Source: Acinetobacter sedimenti
GTDB taxonomy: Bacteria; Pseudomonadota; Gammaproteobacteria; Pseudomonadales; Moraxellaceae
Reading direction: 5' to 3'
Length of the DNA: 64,000 bases
NCBI RefSeq assembly: GCF_022601685.1
Contig: NZ_JAKUML010000012.1
Span: 21,792-85,791, forward strand
Below, piece by piece: positions 8,626 to 17,917 of the stretch. The notes under the pieces were generated by a model that made no database searches, was not told where the DNA came from, and worked only from the letters and a program-made list of their open reading frames with translations. Position 1 is the stretch's first letter. Each line of letters opens with the position of its first letter. A program made the translations under genes and the position numbers.

Positions 8626-9712
8626 TTTCGCTTTTTAATCGGTGCTGTGCATCAGCAGCAGAGTCGTTTGCTTCAATCAATGCCATTTGCAAGGCTTTGC
8701 GTTCGGCACGTTTTTCTGCACTAATGCGCTGTTGGTGATCATCGAAAACATCGTAGGCTTCGACGATTTTTTGTACCAACTGATGGCGTACCACATCCCG
8801 AGAATGGAAGCGTGTGATGTGAATTTCTTTAATTTTTTCCAAAATTCGTAGTGCTTGCGCTAAGCCAGACTGTTGTCCACGTGGCAAATCGACTTGAGTA
8901 ATATCGCCTGTGATCACTGCACGAGAGCCGAAACCTAAGCGTGTGAGGAACATTTTCATCTGTTCAGGCGTGGTGTTTTGCGCTTCGTCCAAAATCACGA
9001 AGGAATGATTTAGCGTGCGACCACGCATATAGGCAAGTGGTGCAACTTCAATGACTTGTTTTTCAATCAGTTTGGCGACCTTTTCAAAACCAAGCATCTC
9101 ATAGAGTGCGTCATATAGTGGGCGCAAATAGGGGTCAATTTTCTGAGTAAGATCACCTGGTAAGAAACCCAATTTTTCACCTGCTTCTACCGCAGGGCGT
9201 ACCAGTAGAATTCGTTGAATTTCATTGCGTTCAAGCATGTCCACAGCAGCAGCGACGGCAAGATAGGTTTTCCCTGTACCCGCAGGACCGACACCGAAAG
9301 AAATATCACTTTGCAAAATACGCTGTACATAACGACTTTGGTTTGCGCCACGTGGATTGATACGTCCTTTGCGAGTTTGCAAATACACATCCATCGGAGC
9401 TTCTTCCAGCTCTTCACCGACCAGTTCAAAGTCACGTTCGGTTTGACTGCCTTGAATGATCAGGTGAAGTCGATCGGCGCTGATATTTTGTGTGCTTTCA
9501 GATTCTTCAAAAAGACGTTGCAAAATGGCTTCAGCACGTTCTACCTGAGGCATGTCACCTTCGATAAAAAAGCTGTCGCCACGATGCGAAATATTGGTTT
9601 GGAGTCTTTGTTCGATCTGTCGCAAGTGGGCGTTATATGCGCCCAACATGCTTTTTAATTGTTCTAATGGAATGCCTGCGAATTGTACTGTACGACGAAT
9701 GGTGGCAGTCAA
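8579..9712 (-). CDS. ybeZ: PhoH-like P-loop ATPase (YbeZ)
   Basis: A cytoplasmic ATPase of the PhoH family that works with YbeY in RNA metabolism. An N-terminal KH-like RNA-binding region (about 1-110) precedes the ATPase core with Walker A GPAGTGKT at about 142-149 and Walker B VILDEAQ. The C-terminus is charged and acidic. The start is a TTG at 9712, preceded by AAGGA at 8 bases; no nearby ATG fits better. It lies 40 bases after miaB, and the miaB-ybeZ-ybeY order is the classical gamma-proteobacterial one. Confidence 0.92.
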   Translation of the reverse strand: MTATIRRTVQFAGIPLEQLKSMLGAYNAHLRQIEQRLQTNISHRGDSFFIEGDMPQVERAEAILQRLFEESESTQNISADRLHLIIQGSQTERDFELVGEELEEAPMDVYLQTRKGRINPRGANQSRYVQRILQSDISFGVGPAGTGKTYLAVAAAVDMLERNEIQRILLVRPAVEAGEKLGFLPGDLTQKIDPYLRPLYDALYEMLGFEKVAKLIEKQVIEVAPLAYMRGRTLNHSFVILDEAQNTTPEQMKMFLTRLGFGSRAVITGDITQVDLPRGQQSGLAQALRILEKIKEIHITRFHSRDVVRHQLVQKIVEAYDVFDDHQQRISAEKRAERKALQMALIEANDSAADAQHRLKSESAEDAELPEREPRDS

Positions 9713-9735
9713 ATGAGAATCCTTTTTGAAGTGGA

Positions 9736-9760
9736 TGGCGTATGCCTATACATTACGCCA
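9736..9760 (-). other. Intercistronic hairpin over the miaB stop codon
   Basis: On the minus strand TGGCGTA and TACGCCA form a seven-base stem with an 11-base loop. The left arm contains the miaB stop codon. No T run follows, so it is not a canonical terminator; it could be an RNA stability or processing element in the miaB-ybeZ mRNA. Confidence 0.45.
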
Positions 9761-11240
9761 CGACCGACTCAAGATTCAAGAGTTTTCCATAAACAAAATT
9801 TAAAGTTTTGATTTCAGTGATTTCCACTTCGGCAAATTGACCAATCCAATCCGCTGAACCTTCAAAACTCACGAGGCGAGTATTGTCCGCAGTACCAACG
9901 AGCATATGTGGGTGATGATCAGATACTTTTTCGATCAAAACACGTTCGGTACGACCAAGCATGGCATCTGTTTTATCAATGCTCGATTGTTTAATGACTT
10001 TTTGGATTTCGGCAAGACGTGCTTTTTTCACCAATTCAGGCGTGTCATCAGGTAATTCAGACGCAGGTGTGCCTGGGCGTTTTGAATAGATAAAACTATA
10101 AGAATGATCAAAGTCTAAATCTTTGATGAATTGTAAAGTTTCTTGATAGTTTTGATCAGTTTCACCAGGGAAGCCAATGATAAAGTCACTGGAGAGGTGC
10201 ATATCAGGGCGAATGGCACGTAGTTTGGCGATTTTATCAATATAGACATCAATGGTGTGATTGCGTTTCATGGCTTTGAGCACATCATTCGAGCCACTTT
10301 GTACAGGTAAGTGCAAATGTGAAACCATTTGTGGTAAATCACGATAGCATTCGATGAGTTCTTTTGAAAACTCAAGCGGATGTGAAGTGGTGTAGCGAAT
10401 ACGTCCAATACTTGGAATAGCAGCCACCAGACGAATCAAATCAGCAAATGTGCAAATCTCACCTTCAAAAGTTTCACCACGATAGCCATTCACGTTCTGC
10501 CCAAGCAAGTTGACTTCACGTACACCTTTTTCAGCCAAAGTGGCAATTTCTGCAAGCACATCATCTAGTGGACGAGAAACTTCTTCACCGCGTGTATAAG
10601 GGACGACGCAGAATGAACAATATTTTGAACAGCCTTCCATGATTGATACAAAAGCTTTAAAGCCCTCGACACGAGGCTCAGGTAAAAAGTCAAACTTCTC
10701 AATATCTGGAAATGAAATATCAACCAATTTAATCTTTTCGGATTTTGGTTTTTCGATCTGTTCATGATGTTGATCAAGCATTTGCGGTAGGCGGTGCAGG
10801 GTTTGTGGTCCAAATACCATATCAACATACGGCGCACGTTTCTGAATGGTGTCGCCTTCTTGCGAAGCCACACAACCACCGACACCGATGATCAAATCAG
10901 GGTTTTGTTCTTTGAGTTTGCGCCAACGACCAAGTTCGCTAAAGACTTTTTCTTGCGCTTTTTCACGGATTGAGCAGGTATTCATCAACAGAATATCTGC
11001 TTCATTTGGATCTGTGGTGAGCACATAACCATGCGAATCACCGAGAAGATCTGCCATACGATGACTGTCATACTCATTCATCTGACATCCTTGTGTTTCG
11101 ATATAGAGCTTTTTCACCAAAGTATCTTGGAAATCAGCTTGATCAAAACTAGCTTGAACGAGATCAGCAGGATGCGATGGCTGGGATACAGTTTTTTCTG
11201 TGGCAGCACGTGCAGTAGGAATGAAGGTTTGAACCGTCAT
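9753..11240 (-). CDS. miaB: MiaB, tRNA-i6A37 methylthiotransferase
   Basis: A radical-SAM enzyme that adds a methylthio group to isopentenyl-A37 of tRNAs reading codons beginning with U. The N-terminal UPF0004 domain holds the three cysteines of the auxiliary cluster ([23 protein letters not shown]). The radical SAM motif C-x3-C-x2-C appears as CSKYCSFC near residue 205, and a C-terminal TRAM domain ends the protein. At 495 residues it is about 20 longer than E. coli MiaB because of a 40-residue leader before KLYIETQGC, which I recall as typical of Acinetobacter. A GAAGGTTTGAA direct repeat straddles the start region. Confidence 0.95.
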   Translation of the reverse strand: MTVQTFIPTARAATEKTVSQPSHPADLVQASFDQADFQDTLVKKLYIETQGCQMNEYDSHRMADLLGDSHGYVLTTDPNEADILLMNTCSIREKAQEKVFSELGRWRKLKEQNPDLIIGVGGCVASQEGDTIQKRAPYVDMVFGPQTLHRLPQMLDQHHEQIEKPKSEKIKLVDISFPDIEKFDFLPEPRVEGFKAFVSIMEGCSKYCSFCVVPYTRGEEVSRPLDDVLAEIATLAEKGVREVNLLGQNVNGYRGETFEGEICTFADLIRLVAAIPSIGRIRYTTSHPLEFSKELIECYRDLPQMVSHLHLPVQSGSNDVLKAMKRNHTIDVYIDKIAKLRAIRPDMHLSSDFIIGFPGETDQNYQETLQFIKDLDFDHSYSFIYSKRPGTPASELPDDTPELVKKARLAEIQKVIKQSSIDKTDAMLGRTERVLIEKVSDHHPHMLVGTADNTRLVSFEGSADWIGQFAEVEITEIKTLNFVYGKLLNLESVVA

Positions 11241-11636
11241 GAAGGTTTGAATCCTCTATCAAATATGAAAACATCTCAACAAAATGTTAAGTAACTTCCA
11301 CATTAAAAAATGAAAGGCGCATATTCTAGCAGTTTATTTTGGTTTAGGCTGTTCGGGATTAAATTTTTTGTAATAAACGGCGCATTTAAAGGATAAGAAT
11401 TTACATAACACTAAAACAATTTGATCTGTCGCTGTTTTAGAATGGCATTGATTTGTGATATCGAGTTGAATGATTCAGCGTTAATCTTTTTGAGATTGAA
11501 TTCAACCTCATATCGACCATATTTAACCAAACAAAAGCCTAAACAGGCAACTAACCATGCAAATGACTAAATATGAGAAGTGAATTTTTTATAATTTAGT
11601 GATTGATTAAGTGAATGATTTTAGGAATCCCCATTG
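11241..11636. other. Divergent intergenic region, miaB / slt
   Basis: An AT-rich gap of 396 bases between divergent genes. On the minus strand TAGAAT (11328-11323) followed by ATGCGCC looks like a -10 with GC-rich discriminator for miaB, but its -35 is poor. For slt only the ribosome site (AGGAA about 10 bases before the ATG) is clear. No gene or repeat was seen. Confidence 0.5.
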
Positions 11637-13637
11637 ATGCGTAATACAGACTTAGATTTTTTTTCAGGTAAAAATCGAAGTGGTTTGGCTTTAGGTTTAA
11701 CTTGTAAGCTGTCTATTCAAAGTCTTGTGATTGCGACTATTGCGGGTTGTGGTAATACGCCAAGTGAAGCATCAGATGAAATGTTTAGGGAAGCGTTTCG
11801 TGTCAGTAGTAGTGGTAATGTTGCATTATTAGATCAATATCAGCATGCCATGCAGGACAGTGTACTGTCGTACTATCCTGAATATTGGAAACTCAATCAA
11901 AACCTTGCTTTACAACCCTCAGCAACGATCGTTTCTTTTGCACGTCGTTATCCCCAATCGGCAATGGCAGAAAAGCTTTCAGCAGATTATGTCGAAGAAA
12001 AAGTACGAGCAGGTGATTTTGCCTCTGCAGCGCCTGTACTGAGTTATGTGACGAATGCTGATGATGCAGAAGCGTGCGCTATAGCGCAAGTACGTGCACG
12101 AACAGGTGATTCGCTAGTTTTAGCAGAGTTTAAGAATAAAGTGTGGCTCACCACAGACTCACAACCTGAGTCATGTAATGGCTTGGCGAGAATCATGCTC
12201 GATAGCCCGTTGATGACCAGTCAAGATCGAAAGCAACGCTTATTTACCATGCTTCGTGCGGGCAACTCTGGGCATGCTTTTGCTATGGCAAATAAAATGG
12301 GTGCACCATTGTCGTTAACACAGATGAACCAAATTCAAGCTAATCCGATGGGTTATTTATTGTCGGCGCCAAAAGTGATTGCGCAAGATCATGCTTATCT
12401 CATTTTTGCTTTAGGTCGATTGGCGGATAGTGATTTGAATAATGCAATCTCGATGGTGGATCGTTTGGCGCAAGGCGTACCAGAAGATGTGCAAAAATAT
12501 TTGTATCGCACCGTGGCATATATCGGCGGAACGACAGTTTTAAAGAATAATTTTAATGCAGTATTGCCGAGTTATTTTGATAAGAGTTATGGTTTTCCAT
12601 TTAGCCCTGAAGAAGCGGAAATCTATGCACGTCAGAGTATTCGCTTTGGTAAATGGGAAGGTGTGATTCGTGCGATTGATGCGATGACCGATCAGCAAAA
12701 GCAAGAATCTCGTTGGAAGTATTGGCTTGCACGTGCCAGCGAGCAACGTGGCGATGCGCAAAGTAAAGCTTATGCGCAACAGGTCTATCAAAAAATTGCT
12801 ACGCAAGATGATTATCATGGCCTGCTTGCTAAGGCACGTTTAAAGCAAAATTACTCAAGTTTTCCAGAGGCGTATCAGCCAACCACCAGTGATTTTTCAC
12901 GTCTTACCAAAGATGTGCATTTCCAACGTGCATTTGCACTGCGAAATATCGATGCGCCTGAAAACTATATCAATCGTGAATGGAACTGGGCGGTACGCCA
13001 AGCCTATCTGAAACATGATGATGGTTTGATCTTGGCAGCAGCGAAGCGTGCTACCGATATGGGTTGGTATGATCGTGCAATCTATGCAGCGGATCGTACA
13101 GAGAAGCGTCATAATTATGCACTTCGCTATCCAACACCGTATCAATCCACTGTGGTGAATTATAGTAATTCAGTGAGTATTAACCCTGCATGGGCATATG
13201 GTTTGATGCGTCAAGAAAGTCGTTTTAATGTGGGAGCTCGCTCGCATGTTGGCGCAGGTGGATTGATGCAGATCATGCCTGATACGGCACGTCTAGTCGC
13301 AAGGCAGATGGGTGAAAGTTACGATAGCGGTGCATTATCGAATATGAATACGAATATCCGCTATGGCACCTATTATCTCAGTATGATTCAAGGTCAGCTC
13401 AATGGTCATCCAGTCTTAGCGACTGCAGGCTACAATGCAGGACCGAATCGTGCGCGTCGTTGGCAACCGAGTATTCAAAATCTTGATGCAGATCAATATG
13501 CGGAGTCTGTACCAATCTTAGAAACACGGGATTACGTCAAGCATGTCATGGAAAATGCGATGCACTATGGCGTGGTCTTAGGGCAGGGTAATCAGTCGAT
13601 TAATCGGCTGATGTACCCAATACCACAGCAGTTTTAA
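11637..13637 (+). CDS. slt: Slt-type soluble lytic murein transglycosylase
   Basis: It cleaves peptidoglycan glycan strands to 1,6-anhydromuropeptides in the periplasm. An N-terminal export signal with possible lipobox IAGC (Cys38) is followed by a long alpha-helical superhelix (about 50-480) and a C-terminal SLT domain (about 505-640). Catalytic Glu is in MRQESRFN near residue 526, and the family motifs GGLMQIMPDTA and AGYNAGP are intact. Length, 666 residues, agrees with Slt70 homologues. I start at the ATG at 11637; a TTG one codon earlier is possible. The next gene begins 16 bases later, so the two are probably co-transcribed. Confidence 0.92.
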   Translation: MRNTDLDFFSGKNRSGLALGLTCKLSIQSLVIATIAGCGNTPSEASDEMFREAFRVSSSGNVALLDQYQHAMQDSVLSYYPEYWKLNQNLALQPSATIVSFARRYPQSAMAEKLSADYVEEKVRAGDFASAAPVLSYVTNADDAEACAIAQVRARTGDSLVLAEFKNKVWLTTDSQPESCNGLARIMLDSPLMTSQDRKQRLFTMLRAGNSGHAFAMANKMGAPLSLTQMNQIQANPMGYLLSAPKVIAQDHAYLIFALGRLADSDLNNAISMVDRLAQGVPEDVQKYLYRTVAYIGGTTVLKNNFNAVLPSYFDKSYGFPFSPEEAEIYARQSIRFGKWEGVIRAIDAMTDQQKQESRWKYWLARASEQRGDAQSKAYAQQVYQKIATQDDYHGLLAKARLKQNYSSFPEAYQPTTSDFSRLTKDVHFQRAFALRNIDAPENYINREWNWAVRQAYLKHDDGLILAAAKRATDMGWYDRAIYAADRTEKRHNYALRYPTPYQSTVVNYSNSVSINPAWAYGLMRQESRFNVGARSHVGAGGLMQIMPDTARLVARQMGESYDSGALSNMNTNIRYGTYYLSMIQGQLNGHPVLATAGYNAGPNRARRWQPSIQNLDADQYAESVPILETRDYVKHVMENAMHYGVVLGQGNQSINRLMYPIPQQF

Positions 13638-13653
13638 TGTGGTGTGATGCCTT

Positions 13654-14364
13654 ATGAAGATGATAGATAATATGCAACGTTATCATGATTTGAATTACTC
13701 AATATTCGACGTTATTAGAGCTGTGATCCCGAGTATATTTCGGTTCGGTGGTGCGTTTCTGTTTATCATCCTTTTATCGCATGCATCTAGTGTCTATGCT
13801 GCACCGAAAAGCTATGTTTTGCATGTAGAACTCTCACCAGCGGTCTGTCAAATCGATGCATCACAAAAGCGAACACGACAATGTTTGGAGGGATATTCGC
13901 TGACTGTTTTGGGTTTATTTCCTGAAGGTGTCGATACCAGTCGTTGTGAAACATCAAGTGCTGTCAATTTATCCCCAATACAAAAGCGTGTGCTGATGCG
14001 CTTAATCCCTGATGAGGCGTCACAAGCACGTCTTTGGCGATCGGTCGGCGGATGTGTGTCGATGAATGCAAGCCAATATTTCCGTAAAGTTGTCGCATTC
14101 GCAGAACAGTTAAAAATTCCTTCAGAAGTAACATCACCGACGACAATTCGAGTGAGCCGATCAAAAGTTGAAAATCAGTTTTATCGACTCAACTCTGGAC
14201 TGAGTTATTCAAGTTTAAAGATGGGTTGTCGTGGTGAAGGTGGGGTATCCAATCTTCTGACTGATGTCGAAGTTTGCTATCGTTCAAATGGCAAGTACCA
14301 AGCCTGTCAAATCCAACAACGGAGCACCTGTCCATCTCAAGTGTTAATTAAAGGCTCTTATTAA
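13654..14364 (+). CDS. Secreted RNase T2-like protein without catalytic histidines
   Basis: An exported protein of 236 residues (signal ends near VYA-AP) with at least ten cysteines. It resembles RNase T2 in outline: GYSLTVLGLFPEG occupies the place of the first catalytic block (normally xxHGLWP) and LWRSVGGCVSMNASQYF that of the second (normally HEWxKHGxC). The active-site histidines and the Glu/Lys-His of the second block are absent, so it is unlikely to cut RNA by the T2 mechanism. I recall close relatives in other Acinetobacter, sometimes annotated ribonuclease I. The family assignment is inference from motif spacing and cysteines; the true role is unknown. The export leader has an unusually long N-terminal part, so the start may be later. 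Confidence 0.6.
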   Translation: MKMIDNMQRYHDLNYSIFDVIRAVIPSIFRFGGAFLFIILLSHASSVYAAPKSYVLHVELSPAVCQIDASQKRTRQCLEGYSLTVLGLFPEGVDTSRCETSSAVNLSPIQKRVLMRLIPDEASQARLWRSVGGCVSMNASQYFRKVVAFAEQLKIPSEVTSPTTIRVSRSKVENQFYRLNSGLSYSSLKMGCRGEGGVSNLLTDVEVCYRSNGKYQACQIQQRSTCPSQVLIKGSY

Positions 14365-14643
14365 AAGTTTCGGACAGATTCGATATTTGATGTGTCAGCC
14401 TTTTACACATTCATTTCAAATTTCACGCACCCATTTCAAAAGTCTTTTTTTATACAAATAACGGATCGTTTTGATTTTTTATTACAACTTTTGTTGAAAG
14501 TCATTGTCTTTTAGATGCAAGAAAACTGTGGATAGAGTACAATCTCGCCCGTTTATAAAATTTAAGATTAACAAGAAACGACCATATCCGATAAGGTCAA
14601 TTCTTAATCCGTGTGAACGAACCTCTCAATTGGAGATAATTAC

Positions 14644-15630
14644 ATGAAGCAAGCAGTTCGTGTTGCCGTTACAGGCGCAGCTGGTCAAATTGGTTATAGC
14701 TTATTATTCCGTATCGCAAGCGGTGAGATGCTAGGTAAAGATCAACCTGTTATTTTACAATTGCTTGAGATCCCAGTTGAGAAAGCTCAACAAGCGCTTA
14801 AAGGCGTAATGATGGAGCTTGATGACTGTGCATTCCCATTGTTGGCGGGTATGGTTGGTACTGACGATCCTAAAGTTGCATTCAAAGATGCTGACTATGC
14901 GTTGTTAGTGGGTTCACGTCCACGTGGTCCAGGTATGGAACGTGCCGATCTTCTTAAAGTCAATGGTGAAATCTTCATCGGTCAAGGTCAAGCTTTGAAT
15001 GAAGTTGCTAGCCGTGACGTGAAAGTATTGGTTGTAGGTAACCCTGCAAATACAAATGCGTATATCGCAATGAAATCTGCACCAGATCTTCCAGCGAAGA
15101 ACTTCACTGCAATGCTTCGTCTTGACCACAACCGTGCTTTGACGCAAGTTGCGCAAAAAGCAGGTGTTGCGGTTGCTGACATCGAAAACATGACGGTTTG
15201 GGGTAACCACTCTCCAACCATGTATGCAGATTACCGTTTTGCACATGTAAATGGCGAAAGCTTGAAAGACAAAATCAACGATGCGGTTTGGAACAAAGAC
15301 GTATTCTTGCCGACTGTTGGTAAGCGTGGTGCGGCGATCATCGAAGCACGTGGTTTGTCATCTGCTGCATCTGCTGCAAATGCTGCGATCGATCACATGC
15401 GTGATTGGGCGCTTGGCACAAATGGCAAATGGGTAACTATGGGTATTCCTTCTGACGGATCATATGGCATCCCTGAAGGCGTAATGTTCGGTTTCCCTGT
15501 GACTTGTGAAAATGGCGAATATAAGATCGTTGAAGGTCTTGAGATCGACGAATTTAGCCGTGAGCGTATCAACTTCACTTTGAATGAGTTGGAAGAAGAG
15601 CGTGCAGCAGTTGCTGACATGGTGAACTAA
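14644..15630 (+). CDS. mdh: Malate dehydrogenase (NAD+)
   Basis: It interconverts malate and oxaloacetate in the TCA cycle. The NAD-binding loop GAAGQIGYS stands at residues 11-19, the substrate-binding RPRGPGMER near 95 and the catalytic histidine in [11 protein letters not shown] near 189. The 328 residues match the cytosolic-type MDH group common in Moraxellaceae. It is monocistronic, with GGAG 7 bases before the ATG and a terminator about 75 bases downstream. A TACAAT followed by CTCGCCC about 100 bases upstream is a plausible -10 with GC-rich discriminator, though I could not place a good -35. Confidence 0.96.
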   Translation: MKQAVRVAVTGAAGQIGYSLLFRIASGEMLGKDQPVILQLLEIPVEKAQQALKGVMMELDDCAFPLLAGMVGTDDPKVAFKDADYALLVGSRPRGPGMERADLLKVNGEIFIGQGQALNEVASRDVKVLVVGNPANTNAYIAMKSAPDLPAKNFTAMLRLDHNRALTQVAQKAGVAVADIENMTVWGNHSPTMYADYRFAHVNGESLKDKINDAVWNKDVFLPTVGKRGAAIIEARGLSSAASAANAAIDHMRDWALGTNGKWVTMGIPSDGSYGIPEGVMFGFPVTCENGEYKIVEGLEIDEFSRERINFTLNELEEERAAVADMVN

Positions 15631-15705
15631 TTTTGATGGTTTGAATTGTTTGATCTGTTAGGGTAGGTCGTCAACAAATTCAATCAGCTTGATTAGTAAG
15701 AAGTA

Positions 15706-15734
15706 GGGCATCCAAAAGGATGCTCTATTTTTTT
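15706..15734 (+). terminator. Terminator of mdh
   Basis: An eight-base stem GGGCATCC (15706-15713) / GGATGCTC (15718-15725), with one G-T pair and an AAAA loop, is followed by a T-rich tract. Confidence 0.85.
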
Positions 15735-15823
15735 GTTTAAACTCTACGAAGTTAAATATTTCACAAAAAATATAAAATATACAAAATTGGTCGGATGTAT
15801 TTGTTATTTTGGAAAGGGAATAC

Positions 15824-15854
15824 TTGAAAAAAAGTGTACTGATCAGTACACTTT
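15824..15854 (+). promoter_or_regulatory. Promoter and 24-bp palindromic operator of pap2-adeIJK
   Basis: TTGAAA (15824-15829) and TACACT (15847-15852) are separated by 17 bases, a sound sigma-70 promoter. A perfect 24-bp palindrome with half-site AAAGTGTACTGA covers 15831-15854, that is the whole spacer and the -10. Such placement is typical of TetR-family repressor operators. AdeN, a TetR repressor, is known to control adeIJK in A. baumannii and is not encoded in this window; identifying this site as the AdeN operator is my inference. Confidence 0.75.
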
Positions 15855-15924
15855 GTGTCGGGTCGATATGGACATGAGACATCTGTCTGTAAAATTTGTG
15901 CGATAAAATACAAGTAGATTGCAT

Positions 15925-16536
15925 ATGTTATTGATTTTTATATTACTTGTTTTGTTTTTAATTGCACTGATGCTGATGGTGTTTTTTGATCCGCATAATG
16001 CTTTTGATCAATATCTTATGGCATGGGTTCAGCAGTATGATGTAAGTATTCTGGAGCGTAGTGCTGTGCTACTTGCATATATTGGTAGTCTATATGGGAC
16101 TGCGCTGATTGCATTTTTGTTATTGGTCTATTCTTTGGTTCAACACAAGACAAAGCAAGCGTTGATATTGGTATCAGGTTTTGCTTCGACTGTGGTTGTG
16201 ACGTGGTTGCTTAAATGGTTATTTGCACGACCAAGACCTGATGTCCTTCATGGGACTTTGGTTGAAACCTATGGTAGTGCTTTTCCGAGTGCGCATAGTG
16301 CTTATGCTGCGATGATTGCGGTGATGTTCGTCGTGGTACTCGGATCAAATCGAATCGTGAAATATTGGATATTGGGTATTGCTGTACTTTGGGCATTATT
16401 GATGGGATGGTCTAGAGTCTATATTAATGCGCATTATCCAACAGATGTATTGGCAGGGTGGATCATTGCAGTTTTGATGATGTTTTTCTCTGCTTGGTGG
16501 ATGAACAAATTTTTTATGAAACAACAATTTGTATGA
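15925..16536 (+). CDS. PAP2-family membrane phosphatase
   Basis: An inner-membrane lipid phosphatase, probably acting on phosphatidic acid, undecaprenyl-pyrophosphate or a similar lipid phosphate at the periplasmic face. The three PAP2 motifs are present: KWLFARPRP, PSAHSAYAA and SRVYINAHYPTDV, with both catalytic histidines. Five to six hydrophobic segments span the 203 residues. The ATG at 15925 is preferred over a TTG six bases upstream. It lies 57 bases before adeI, downstream of the palindromic promoter and with no terminator between, so it is probably transcribed with adeIJK. Its substrate cannot be decided from sequence. Confidence 0.88.
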   Translation: MLLIFILLVLFLIALMLMVFFDPHNAFDQYLMAWVQQYDVSILERSAVLLAYIGSLYGTALIAFLLLVYSLVQHKTKQALILVSGFASTVVVTWLLKWLFARPRPDVLHGTLVETYGSAFPSAHSAYAAMIAVMFVVVLGSNRIVKYWILGIAVLWALLMGWSRVYINAHYPTDVLAGWIIAVLMMFFSAWWMNKFFMKQQFV

Positions 16537-16593
16537 ATTAAACATACATATTGTTTTGTTTATTATTGGCTTTATTAGTTTAGAGGTGAATAA

Positions 16594-17904
16594 ATGAGAA
16601 CGGCAAAAAATTGGGCACCTGTGCTCAGTGCATGTACCTTAGCCGTAACACTGGCCTTGGTTGGTTGTAGTAAAGATTCTGAACAAGCCGCACAAGGTGC
16701 TGCCGCTCAGCAAATGCCTCCTGCACAAGTGGGTGTGATCGTTGCACAGCCACAGAGTGTTGAAAATGTGGTGGAGATGACAGGTCGTACATCGGCATAT
16801 CAAATCTCTGAAGTTCGCCCACAAGCCAGTGGTGTGATCTTGAAGCGTTTGTTTACAGAAGGTAGTTATGTCCGCAGTGGACAAGCGCTCTATGAAATTG
16901 ATGATCGTACCAATCGTGCGAGTGTCGATAATTATAAAGCTGCTGAGCGTCGTGCACAGGCAAACTTAAATGCGCTTCGTACCACTGAAGGACGTTATCG
17001 TCAGTTGGTTGGAAGCAATGCGGTATCGAAGCAAGAGTATGATGACATCGTTGCGCAAGTGCGTTTAGCAGAGGCTGATTTGGAAGCAGCTCGTGCGACA
17101 TTGAAAAATGCACAAATCAACTTGGGCTATTCAACAGTGCGTGCGCCGATCTCGGGTCAAACAGGTCGTTCTTCTGTGACAGCAGGTGCTTTAGTTACTG
17201 CAGGTCAGGCTGATCCATTGGTCAAGATTCAACAGCTTGATCCGATCTATGTCGATATTAGCCAATCGAGTGCTGAGCTTCTACGCTTGCGTCAAGGCAT
17301 GAAAAATGGCGCCCTTGATCAAAGTAATAACACCAAAGTGAAGCTCAAGCTTGAAGATGGCAGTATGTACCCGATCGAAGGTAACTTGGCATTCTCTGAT
17401 GCAAGTGTTGACCCTGAAACTGGTTCGGTGACACTGCGTGCAGTATTCGCAAATCCAAATCAATTGCTCTTACCGGGTATGTTTGCGACTGCGCAAGTGG
17501 TGCAAGGCATTGTTCCGAATGCGTATCTTGTCCCTCAGGTTGCGGTATCACGCACTCCAACTGGGTCTGCGCAAGTGATGGTTGTCAATGCTGAAAACAA
17601 AGTTGAAACGCGTACTGTTGAAACGGTCGGCATGAAAGATCAGCAATGGGTTGTGACCAAAGGTTTAACTGTGGGTGACAAGATCATCGTCGAAGGTGTG
17701 GCAAAAGTGAAAGAAGGACAAGATGTGAAACCAAGTCCTTACAATCCAAATGCGCAAAAATCTGATGCTCAGCAAGGTGCGGGCGCTGCTCAAGGGCAAG
17801 CTAAACCTGAAGCGAAATCAGATGCTCAGCCAACAGCTGAAGCTGAAAAAGCACCATCGAAGCAAGCCACTGAAACTGAACAAACAACTACTTCAAATAC
17901 ATAA
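16594..17904 (+). CDS. adeI: AdeI, membrane-fusion protein of the AdeIJK efflux pump
   Basis: The periplasmic adaptor linking AdeJ to the outer-membrane channel AdeK. It is a lipoprotein (LVGC, Cys25). The mature protein has the usual order: lipoyl half, alpha-hairpin (about 100-170, SNAVSKQEYDD), lipoyl half, beta-barrel and membrane-proximal domain (YLVPQVAVSR). After about residue 380 there is a 55-residue low-complexity tail rich in Ala, Gln, Glu and Thr, making it about 20 residues longer than the A. baumannii protein as I recall it. It leads the adeIJK genes, 13 bases from adeJ. Confidence 0.95.
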   Translation: MRTAKNWAPVLSACTLAVTLALVGCSKDSEQAAQGAAAQQMPPAQVGVIVAQPQSVENVVEMTGRTSAYQISEVRPQASGVILKRLFTEGSYVRSGQALYEIDDRTNRASVDNYKAAERRAQANLNALRTTEGRYRQLVGSNAVSKQEYDDIVAQVRLAEADLEAARATLKNAQINLGYSTVRAPISGQTGRSSVTAGALVTAGQADPLVKIQQLDPIYVDISQSSAELLRLRQGMKNGALDQSNNTKVKLKLEDGSMYPIEGNLAFSDASVDPETGSVTLRAVFANPNQLLLPGMFATAQVVQGIVPNAYLVPQVAVSRTPTGSAQVMVVNAENKVETRTVETVGMKDQQWVVTKGLTVGDKIIVEGVAKVKEGQDVKPSPYNPNAQKSDAQQGAGAAQGQAKPEAKSDAQPTAEAEKAPSKQATETEQTTTSNT

Positions 17905-17917
17905 GGGGTGGTGTTAA

